Assembly: GCA_965215165.1 (NCBI GenBank)
Contig: CBDCCX010000006.1
Span: 1-64,000 of the forward strand
Source: JANQRZ01 sp965215165
Lineage (GTDB): Bacteria > Bacteroidota > Rhodothermia > Rhodothermales > JANQRZ01
Direction of reading: 5' to 3'
Length of the DNA stretch: 64,000 nt
Shown here: positions 1 through 6,731 of the stretch, piece after piece
Layout of the letters: each line of letters opens with the position of its first letter
How positions within the stretch are numbered: position 1 is the first letter of the stretch
Translations under genes and position numbers: made by a program
The notes under the pieces: model-generated
The model's input: the letters and a program-made list of their open reading frames with translations, nothing else
Told to the model about the DNA's origin: nothing
The model's database searches: none

Positions 1-2
1 TC

Positions 3-1691
3 GACCAGCTCACCGGCACGCTCATCGGCCACCCCAAGAGCGCGACCTTCCGCACCGCGGACGTAGTCGGCCTCGACACGCTCCGGCACGTCGCCCAGAA
101 CCTCTACGACGCCGTCCCGGACGACGAGAGCCGGGAGGCATTCCAGGTGCCGGATGTGCTCAGCAAACTGGTCGAGAGCGGGCGGCTCGGGGCCAAGTCG
201 AAGGCCGGGTTCTACGAGAAAGAGGGGAAGGTCATCAAGTCCATCGACATGCGGACGATGGAGTACGCCGACCCGCAGGAGTCTGCGCTCGACATCTCGG
301 CCTTCAAGGGCGGCAAGCTCGAGGACCGCCTGCCGAAGCTCTACGAAGACGGCGGCCGCGTCGGGCAGTTCTTCCGCACGACCACGCTCGACCTCTTCGG
401 CTACGCCGCCCGCCGCGTTCCCGAGATCACCGACAGCCCGGCCGACCTCGACCGCGCCGTGGCGTGGGGCTTCGGCTGGGAGCTAGGCCCGTTCCAGATG
501 TGGGACGCCCTCGGCGTCGAGCAAATCCGCGACGACCTCGAAGCCGAAGGCATCGCCGTGCCCGAGTGGGTGGCGGAGGTGCCGGCCGACGGGTTCTACA
601 AAGAAGACGGCAGCACGCGCTCGGTGTGGATTCCGGGCCGGGGCGAGTACGTCGCCGACCCGCGCCCGGCCGATGAGATCAGCCTGGCCGTCATCAAGCA
701 GGACGACAGCAAGACGCTCTGGAAAAATTCCGAGGCCGCGCTCCTCGACCTCGGCGACGGCGTGGCCCTCTTCGAGTTCCGCAGCAAGGCGAACGCGCTG
801 GGGCAGGAGGTCATGCAAGGGCTGAGCGAGGCCATCGACCGCGTCGAGAACGACCGCGACCTCCGGGGCCTAGTGGTCGGCAACGAGGGCAGCAACTTCT
901 CCGTCGGCGCGAACCTCGGCGAGGTGGCGATGGCGGTCGCGATGGGGCAAATGGATCAGGTCGGCGGCTTCCTCGAAGGCTTTCAGCAGACCGTGATGAA
1001 GGTCCGCTACAGCACCAAGCCGGTCGTGGTCGCCACGCACCAGCGCGTGCTCGGCGGCGGGTGCGAGCTCACGATGGCCTGCCCGCACCCGGTGGCGGCG
1101 GCCGAGACCTACATCGGCCTCGTCGAGCTGGGCGTCGGCCTGATCCCGGCCGGCGGCGGGACGATGATGATGGCGGCGAAAGCCGCCGAGCTAGCCGCCA
1201 ACCAGGACCGGCCGAGCGAGATCCAGCCGTTCCTCCGCCAGCACTTCGAGCAGATCGCGATGGCGAAGGTGGCGACCTCGGCGCGCCAGGCGCAGGAGAT
1301 GCACTTCCTCCCCGACGACGCCGTGATCGTGATGAACGACGCGCGGCGGCACTGGGTCGCCAAGGCCGAGGTCGTGCGGCTCAGCGAGCAGGGCTACCTC
1401 CCGCCGCCGGTGCGGACCCACATCCCGGTGCTCGGCAAGGCAGGGCGCGGGCAGTTCGAGGTCGCACTCTACCAGTTCGAGGCGGGGCACTACATCTCCG
1501 AGTACGACCACTTCCTGGCCTCGCGCCTCGCCTACGTGCTCACCGGCGGCGACCTCGCCGGCCGCACCGAGGTCCACGAGGACTACCTGCTCGCGCTCGA
1601 ACGCGAGGTCTTCCTCTCGCTCCTGGGCGAGGAGAAAACGCAGGCTCGCATTCAGAGCATCCTGACGACCAACAAGCCGCTTCGGAATTAG
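3..1691 (+). CDS. fadN: 3-hydroxyacyl-CoA dehydrogenase / enoyl-CoA hydratase, FadN type (5' partial)
   Basis: The frame is open from the window edge, so the N-terminal NAD-binding Rossmann domain lies upstream. What is visible begins inside the 3-hydroxyacyl-CoA dehydrogenase C-terminal domain (TGTLIGHPKSATFRTADVVG, then GRLGAKSKAGFY) and is followed by an enoyl-CoA hydratase/crotonase domain with GGGCELTMAC and ETYIGLVELGVGLIPAGGGT, which carry the two catalytic-glutamate positions of the family. The order dehydrogenase then hydratase is that of Bacillus FadN and is the reverse of E. coli FadB. The protein would hydrate trans-2-enoyl-CoA and oxidise the 3-hydroxyacyl-CoA in beta-oxidation in the cytoplasm. 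The thiolase follows after about 110 bases and fadE comes later, echoing the Bacillus fadN-fadA-fadE order. A GTG at 147 is internal to the conserved domain and is not the start. Confidence 0.93.
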   Translation, partial: DQLTGTLIGHPKSATFRTADVVGLDTLRHVAQNLYDAVPDDESREAFQVPDVLSKLVESGRLGAKSKAGFYEKEGKVIKSIDMRTMEYADPQESALDISAFKGGKLEDRLPKLYEDGGRVGQFFRTTTLDLFGYAARRVPEITDSPADLDRAVAWGFGWELGPFQMWDALGVEQIRDDLEAEGIAVPEWVAEVPADGFYKEDGSTRSVWIPGRGEYVADPRPADEISLAVIKQDDSKTLWKNSEAALLDLGDGVALFEFRSKANALGQEVMQGLSEAIDRVENDRDLRGLVVGNEGSNFSVGANLGEVAMAVAMGQMDQVGGFLEGFQQTVMKVRYSTKPVVVATHQRVLGGGCELTMACPHPVAAAETYIGLVELGVGLIPAGGGTMMMAAKAAELAANQDRPSEIQPFLRQHFEQIAMAKVATSARQAQEMHFLPDDAVIVMNDARRHWVAKAEVVRLSEQGYLPPPVRTHIPVLGKAGRGQFEVALYQFEAGHYISEYDHFLASRLAYVLTGGDLAGRTEVHEDYLLALEREVFLSLLGEEKTQARIQSILTTNKPLRN

Positions 1692-1801
1692 ATAGTGGTG
1701 AGGGGATGGTGGTGGGTGGTGTCTTCGCACCAGCGCCGATGCTTCTCTCAGCTACCCATCTCCAACAACCAACCACTGACAACGAACCACCGACCAATCC
1801 C

Positions 1802-2992
1802 ATGCAGATCAACGAAGCCTTTATCGTCTCCAGTGTCCGCACGCCCGTCGGCAAGGCGAACCGGGGCGCACTCGTCCACGTCCGGCCCGAAGTGCTCGGG
1901 GCCACCGCCGTGCGCGGGGCCATCGACCGGGCCGGAACCCTCGCCGACGGCCAGGTCGAGGACCTCATCATGGGCTGCGCCTTCCCCGAGGGGCCGCAGG
2001 GCATGAACATGGCCCGCGTCATCTCGCAGAAAGCGGGCCTCCCGAACGAGGTCGCCGCCGTGACCGTCAACCGCTTCTGCTCGTCCGGCCTCCAGACCAT
2101 CGCCCAGGCCAACAACGCCGTCGTGCTCGGCCAGAGCGAAGTCATCGTCGCCGGCGGGACCGAGTCGATGAGCTCGGTCCCGATGGGCGGGTTCTTCTTC
2201 AGCCCGGACCTCGACCTGGTCGAGAAGAACCCCGACGTCTACGCCGCGATGGGCATCACGGCCGAGAACGTCGCCGACACCTACGGCATCAGCAGAGAGG
2301 ACCAGGACGCCTTCGCGCTCCGGTCGCACCAGCGCGCCATCGACGCGATCGAGAGCGGCCGGTTCGAGGACGAGACGGTCCCGGTCGAGGTCGAGGAGGT
2401 CGTCTACGCGGGCGGCACCGAGACCGAGGCCCGGCGCTTCGTCCACGCGGTCGACGAGGGGCCGCGCGCCGACACCACCCTCGAGGCGCTGGGCCGCCTC
2501 CGTCCGGCGTTCAAGCAGGGGGGGAGCGTTACGGCCGGCAACGCGTCCCAGATGAACGACGGGGCCGCGGCCGCCGTCGTGATGAGCAAGGCGATGGTGG
2601 AGGAGACCGGGGCGGAGCCGCTGGCCCGGCTGGTCGGGTTCGCCGTGCACGGCGCGCCGCCGGAGATCATGGGCATCGGCCCCATCGAGGCGGTGCGGAA
2701 AGTCCTCCGGCAGACCGGGCTGACCCTCAAGGACATCGGGCTCGTCGAGCTGAATGAGGCGTTCGCCAGCCAAGCCCTCGCGGTGATCAGGGAACTGGGC
2801 TTGGACGAGGACCGGGTCAACGTCAACGGCGGGGCGATCGCGCTCGGCCACCCGCTCGGCTGCACCGGGGCCAAGCTCACGGCGACGCTGCTCCACGAGA
2901 TGCAGCGTCGTGGCGAGCGCTACGGCATCGTCACGATGTGCGTCGGGGGCGGGATGGGCGCGGCCGGCGTCTTCGAGAATCTGCGGCGCTAA
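1802..2992 (+). CDS. fadA: Acetyl-CoA C-acyltransferase (3-ketoacyl-CoA thiolase)
   Basis: Thiolase of 396 residues, the normal family length, performing the final thiolytic cleavage of 3-ketoacyl-CoA in beta-oxidation. Visible motifs are the nucleophile Cys93 in NRFCSSGLQTIA, the histidine in NGGAIALGHPLGCTG and the second catalytic cysteine in TMCVGGGMGAAGVF. The open frame extends far upstream, but the ATG at 1802 is chosen because the protein then begins with the usual thiolase N-terminus (AFIVSSVRTPVGK). The start is preceded by a C/A-rich leader (CCGACCAATCCC) without a Shine-Dalgarno sequence. It lies in the same direction as, and close behind, the FadN-type gene and is probably cotranscribed with it. 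Confidence 0.95.
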   Translation: MQINEAFIVSSVRTPVGKANRGALVHVRPEVLGATAVRGAIDRAGTLADGQVEDLIMGCAFPEGPQGMNMARVISQKAGLPNEVAAVTVNRFCSSGLQTIAQANNAVVLGQSEVIVAGGTESMSSVPMGGFFFSPDLDLVEKNPDVYAAMGITAENVADTYGISREDQDAFALRSHQRAIDAIESGRFEDETVPVEVEEVVYAGGTETEARRFVHAVDEGPRADTTLEALGRLRPAFKQGGSVTAGNASQMNDGAAAAVVMSKAMVEETGAEPLARLVGFAVHGAPPEIMGIGPIEAVRKVLRQTGLTLKDIGLVELNEAFASQALAVIRELGLDEDRVNVNGGAIALGHPLGCTGAKLTATLLHEMQRRGERYGIVTMCVGGGMGAAGVFENLRR

Positions 2993-3178
2993 CCCAGAGA
3001 TTCAGCTCGGCACCGGAGAAAAAGGCATCCGCTCGAATGTCCTTTTTTCGTGGAGGTCGGACCAAACACGGCGTTGCCACGTGTCAGGATCTGCACATCG
3101 CGACGGACGCTCGCCGGCTCATCTCCGCTGGCTGTCCGGTCGCTCTCACCCTATCGTACATCAGCAAGAGGAATTACC

Positions 3179-3772
3179 GTGGCGAACATCCCTGTGGAAC
3201 GTACTGGCGGCACCCCCTGGTGGCTCTGGCTGCTCGGCCTGCTGCTTCTCATCGGTCTCATCTGGTTCCTCTCGGACCTCTTTATCGACGACGAGGACGA
3301 AGTCGACGACCTCGGTGAAGACGTCGGCGTCTTCGATGATGGCAGAGACGGAGAGATAGAGGACGATCTGGACGGCGACATGGATATGGACATGGACGGT
3401 CCGATCACGAGCCTCGCCGCTCTGGCTAATGGAGCCGCAACGGTCGGACGCCAAGTCGACCTCGACGACCTCCGGGTCCTTTCCCTCACCGGGGACAGCT
3501 CGTTCTTCGCCGGCTCCGGCCCGAATGCCACGCAGGGCGTTCTCGTCGTTATGACCAACATGGGCGAGTGGCGCATGGGGGCCGAAGGCACCGACGGGGA
3601 GTACGACGTCAACGTCGGCAACGGCGTAGACATCGAAGGCACGATTCGCGCCTTCGACACCACTTCCCCGGACTACGCCGATATCCCGTCCGCAGACCGC
3701 GACCGGATCCTACAGCAGGGCCTCTACATCTCGGCCACCGACCTCGACCTCGACAAGAGCATGAACCAGTAG
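3179..3772 (+). CDS. Membrane-anchored acidic protein, function unknown
   Basis: 197-residue protein from a GTG start chosen because AAGAGGA lies seven bases upstream; the longer open frame has no comparable signal. One hydrophobic segment at about residues 13-33 (PWWLWLLGLLLLIGLIWFL) is followed by a very acidic linker rich in DED and DMDMDMD, then a roughly 110-residue C-terminal globular region (from about SLAALANG to the end) that I do not recognise; its alternating hydrophobic pattern could be a small beta fold. The topology suggests a short cytoplasmic N-terminus with the acidic part outside the membrane. It leads the stress-protein cluster that continues with PRC-barrel and DUF2382 genes, so an envelope or stress role is inferred from context only. 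Confidence 0.7.
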   Translation: MANIPVERTGGTPWWLWLLGLLLLIGLIWFLSDLFIDDEDEVDDLGEDVGVFDDGRDGEIEDDLDGDMDMDMDGPITSLAALANGAATVGRQVDLDDLRVLSLTGDSSFFAGSGPNATQGVLVVMTNMGEWRMGAEGTDGEYDVNVGNGVDIEGTIRAFDTTSPDYADIPSADRDRILQQGLYISATDLDLDKSMNQ

Positions 3773-3829
3773 GGCTTCGCCTGGAGCGTTCGCTCTATCC
3801 ACTCCTCTCAAATACACCTCCAACAAACC

Positions 3830-4402
3830 ATGTCAAGAGTAGCCCTTTCCAACACCGGCTCGTGGGACTTGAAGTTCGGCGAACAAGACGTGCGAGGCTT
3901 CGATGCCCTCGACGCCGAAGGCACCAAGGTGGGCGAGGTCGACAACATGATCGTCAACACGGACGAGATGCGTGTCGATGCCATCGTCCTCGAAGACGGC
4001 ACCGAGTATCCGGCCCGCGACATCTCCATCGGCGATGGCGTCGTCTACCTCACCAGCGTCGTGCCCGAGGACATCGCCGAGAGCGTCACAGTCTACGACG
4101 ACTACGGGCACGTCGTCGAGCGCGAGCATGTCGAAGACGCGGACTTCGACTCTTACACCGACGACTTCCGCGCGCACTACACCACCGCCTTCGGGGGGGA
4201 CGATTACGACCGCTTCGACCCGGCGTACCGTTACGGCTACGACTCGGCCTACGAAGAGGCCTACCGAGACCGCCCGTACCAAGAGGTTGAGGGAGACCTC
4301 CAGAAAGCGTTCGCCGCAAAGCACCCGGACCACGACTTTAACGAAGTCCGGCCGGCCGTGCGCTACGGCTACAGCTACGCGCAGCGTGGCCGCCGTTCGT
4401 GA
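3830..4402 (+). CDS. PRC-barrel domain protein with PAYRYGY C-terminal module
   Basis: 190 residues. Residues about 16-80 form a PRC-barrel-like domain (DVRGFDALDAEGTKVGEVDN, then VLEDGTEYPARDISIGDGVV), a small beta barrel found in photosynthetic reaction-centre H subunits, RimM and many stress proteins. Residues about 109-187 form a tyrosine-rich helical module (HYTTAF, FDPAYRYGYDSAYEEAYRDR) that recurs at the end of the protein at 5074-6123. The start follows a C/A-rich leader (CTCCAACAAACC). The stop overlaps the start of the next gene by four bases, implying translational coupling. The precise function is unknown; similar PRC/DUF2382 genes are usually stress-related. Confidence 0.85.
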   Translation: MSRVALSNTGSWDLKFGEQDVRGFDALDAEGTKVGEVDNMIVNTDEMRVDAIVLEDGTEYPARDISIGDGVVYLTSVVPEDIAESVTVYDDYGHVVEREHVEDADFDSYTDDFRAHYTTAFGGDDYDRFDPAYRYGYDSAYEEAYRDRPYQEVEGDLQKAFAAKHPDHDFNEVRPAVRYGYSYAQRGRRS

Positions 4403-5016
4403 GCGCCGCGCTCGTCATGGACGCTGAGGGTCGTCAGGCCCGCCTCGCCTCGCCGCTTGCCGGCGGGGCGGGGCAGGCGCTCCTCACGCTCGACTCAGGC
4501 GAAACGCTGTCGGTCCCTGCGGATCTTCTCACCCTCCGCGACGATGGGCACTACCATCTCGCCGTCGCCTTCGACAAGTTGCGCGGCGGCACGGAGATCG
4601 TGATGCCGCTCGTCGAAGAGCGACTGACGGTCGACACGCGAGTCCGCGAGACCGGCCGGGTGCGACTGCGGAAGCGCGTTGAGACCCGGACCGAGACCGT
4701 CGACGAACCGCTGCTCCGCGAGGAGGTCGAGGTCGAGCGCGTACCGATCGGCACCTTTGTGGACGGGCCCGTTTCCGTCCGGCACGAGGGTGAGGTGATG
4801 ATCGTGCCCGTGCTCGAGGAAGTCCTCGTCGTCGAGAAGCGCCTTCGGCTCCGCGAGGAGTTGCACGTGACCAAGCGCCGCACAGAGGTCCACGAGCCTC
4901 AGGAGGTCACGCTCCGCTCCGAGCGGATCGAAGTCGAGCGCGTCGCACCGAACACCGCCGCACCGAACACCGCATCAGATACAGACCCGGAGACCGGGGA
5001 AAGCTCCAGGCTCTAA
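4399..5016 (+). CDS. DUF2382 (YsnF/AvaK) domain stress protein
   Basis: 205 residues from GTG at 4399, overlapping the previous stop (GTGA). The body matches the DUF2382 family by its repeated charged beta-strand pattern: LPLVEERL-like opening (MPLVEERLTVDTRV), then RVRLRKRVETRTETVDEPL, EEVEVERVPIG and EELHVTKRRTEVHEPQEVTL. The first 60 residues resemble a small beta domain and may be a degenerate PRC-like fold. DUF2382 proteins (Bacillus YsnF, cyanobacterial AvaK) are associated with general stress or dormancy but have no defined biochemical activity. Overlap with the PRC-barrel gene suggests that the two act together. Confidence 0.85.
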   Translation: MSAALVMDAEGRQARLASPLAGGAGQALLTLDSGETLSVPADLLTLRDDGHYHLAVAFDKLRGGTEIVMPLVEERLTVDTRVRETGRVRLRKRVETRTETVDEPLLREEVEVERVPIGTFVDGPVSVRHEGEVMIVPVLEEVLVVEKRLRLREELHVTKRRTEVHEPQEVTLRSERIEVERVAPNTAAPNTASDTDPETGESSRL

Positions 5017-5073
5017 CTTCCTTCTCTTTCCCCCTACACATCCCTTCACCAACCCAATTCAGGAGAACACATC

Positions 5074-6123
5074 ATGGCTAAGACCATCGTTGGACTCTAC
5101 GACGACCGCGCCACCGCCAACAAAGTAGTCAAGGACCTCGAGAGCCGGGGCTTCGGCGAGGACCACCTCCGCTACGCCTCGAACGAGAAAGGCACCCGCA
5201 GCAACTACGAAGTGGACACCAAGACCGGGGCGACGCCCGACGCCCTCAAGGGCTACGGAGTGCCCGATGACGAGGTGGACTTTTACGCCGAGGCTGTGCG
5301 CCGCGGCGGGACGCTCATCGTCACGCGCGTCCACGACCAGGATGCCAACACCGCCGCCGAGATCATGGCGCGCCACAACCCGGTGCCCTTCGGCGAGCGC
5401 GACTACGACACCTACGAGGCAGATGCCGATGTCTACGACGAGAAGAAAATCGCCGAGGAGCGCGAGCGCTATGCCGACCAGGCGCAGGCGCGCTTCCAGG
5501 AGATCGAGGAGCAGCTCAAGATCGGCAAGCGGGAGTACATCAGCGGCGGCGTCCGCGTCCACAAGTACGTCGACACCGACATGGTCGAGGAGACGCTCCG
5601 CCTCCGCGAGGAGCACATCGACGTGGACCGCCGCGCCGTGGACCGCGAGCTCACGCCCGAAGAAGCCGACGCGGCCTTCCGCGAGGACGAGATCGAGCTG
5701 ACTGAGCGCGCCGAAGAGGCTGTCGTCTCGAAGACGGCGCGCGTCACCGGCGAAGTCGCCGTGGGCAAGGAGACCCGCGTCCGCGAGGAGACCGTCGGCG
5801 GCGAAGTCCGCTCGACGCGCGTCGAGGTCGAGAAGACCTCCGGTCAGGGTGCGACTACCGGCGTCACCTGGGTCGATGTGGAGCCGGACCTCCGTAAGCA
5901 CTACGAGACCTCGTACAAGGGCAAGAACGACTACGCCTACTACGAGCCGGCCTACCGCTACGGCTACGACATGGCTGCGGACAAGCGCTACCGCGACCGG
6001 GACTTCAAAACAGCCGAAGCCGACCTCCGCAAGGACTACGTCAAGCGCCACGACGAGAGCATGTGGGAGGAGACGAAGGACGCCGTGCGCCACGCCTATG
6101 ACAGCGTACGCCGCGCCGTCTAG
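5074..6123 (+). CDS. General stress protein: YflT-like domain + DUF2382-like region + PAYRYGY module
   Basis: 349 residues with a good ribosome binding site (AGGAGAA, six bases before ATG). The N-terminal ~95 residues (TIVGLYDDRATANKVVKDLE, then RGGTLIVTRV) resemble the YflT / general stress protein 17M domain. Residues about 140-255 are charged DUF2382-like repeats (YISGGVRVHKYVDTDMVEET, VGKETRVREETVGGEVRSTR). The last ~78 residues (HYETSYKGKNDYAYYEPAYRYGYD... YRDRDFKTAEADLRKDY) match the C-terminal module of the PRC-barrel protein two genes upstream. It is the last gene of the cluster and a strong terminator follows. Biochemical function is unknown; a role in stress protection is inferred from the families. 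Confidence 0.85.
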   Translation: MAKTIVGLYDDRATANKVVKDLESRGFGEDHLRYASNEKGTRSNYEVDTKTGATPDALKGYGVPDDEVDFYAEAVRRGGTLIVTRVHDQDANTAAEIMARHNPVPFGERDYDTYEADADVYDEKKIAEERERYADQAQARFQEIEEQLKIGKREYISGGVRVHKYVDTDMVEETLRLREEHIDVDRRAVDRELTPEEADAAFREDEIELTERAEEAVVSKTARVTGEVAVGKETRVREETVGGEVRSTRVEVEKTSGQGATTGVTWVDVEPDLRKHYETSYKGKNDYAYYEPAYRYGYDMAADKRYRDRDFKTAEADLRKDYVKRHDESMWEETKDAVRHAYDSVRRAV

Positions 6124-6146
6124 ACAAAGGCCCATGCCTGACTTAG

Positions 6147-6183
6147 GGGCGCGCCGACGGAGCTTCCGTCGGCGCGCCCTTTT
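6147..6183 (+). terminator. Rho-independent terminator of the stress cluster
   Basis: Perfect 14-bp GC-rich stem (GGGCGCGCCGACGG / CCGTCGGCGCGCCC) with a 5-base loop followed by TTTT, 24 bases after the stop of the YflT/DUF2382 gene. Confidence 0.9.
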
Positions 6184-6612
6184 GCTTACACAGCGCCCAG
6201 ATTCTGGTGAACGTCTGCACCCTCTACTGCCGGTTCTGAGAGTTGATGCGGCACGCCCGTGCGCCTCTCCTCCCCCAAACGGGGGAGGCTAGATGGGGGT
6301 GATCGAGCCGAGCAGAGGGTGCTCGTCGAGCGTTGCCCTCCCCCGGCCCCTCCCGTCCGAGCAGGGAGGTGACCTGCAAACCCAGCGGTCTGGTATAATG
6401 CCAGTTCTCTAAATCAACCGGTCATTCCAGACCCTGATCGGGACCGCGCAAGCAACGGCCAAGCCCACCTAGGGCAGACAGGCAACCCTTCTGGATTCCT
6501 GCCTTCGCGGAAATGACGAAGTAGAGGGTGGAATACGAACTCTGGTATAAGGGCCGGCTAGTGGGTAGCGCGTGCCCGGCAATTTTCGCTTGACTTGCGC
6601 GGATCTAAAAAA
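6184..6612. other. Intergenic region with remnants of dispersed repeats
   Basis: No convincing gene. It contains a short hairpin (CCTCCCCCAAACGGGGGAGG near 6270-6289), two copies of CTGGTATAA about 150 bases apart (near 6390 and 6541), and a degraded repeat running from GTCATTCC (about 6423) to GATTCCTGCCTTCGCGGAA plus ATGAC (about 6495-6517). The last resembles the common dispersed GTCATTCCCGCGAAGGCGGG-type palindromic element. A possible -35 TTGACT lies at 6590-6595, upstream of the fadE operators. Confidence 0.5.
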
Positions 6613-6719
6613 AGGTTTACACTGTTAACCGGAGTGGCCGATACGCTTCACGGACCCGCAGACTTCGTCCGGCGACCAAAAGCGTTTTCTTGGTCGCTGC
6701 TGGTTAACACTGTAAACCT
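6613..6719. promoter_or_regulatory. Two palindromic operator-like sites upstream of fadE
   Basis: AGGTTTACACTGTTAACC at 6613-6630 and GGTTAACACTGTAAACCT at 6702-6719 are inverted copies differing at one base. Each is itself a near-palindrome around a central base, with consensus GGTTWACASTGTWAACC. Site centres are about 89 bases apart and the second site ends 12 bases before the fadE ATG. This layout fits a dimeric repressor of the TetR or a similar family acting at two sites, perhaps a fatty-acid-responsive one. The regulator is not encoded in the window. Confidence 0.7.
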
Positions 6720-6731
6720 GACGTTCTCGAC

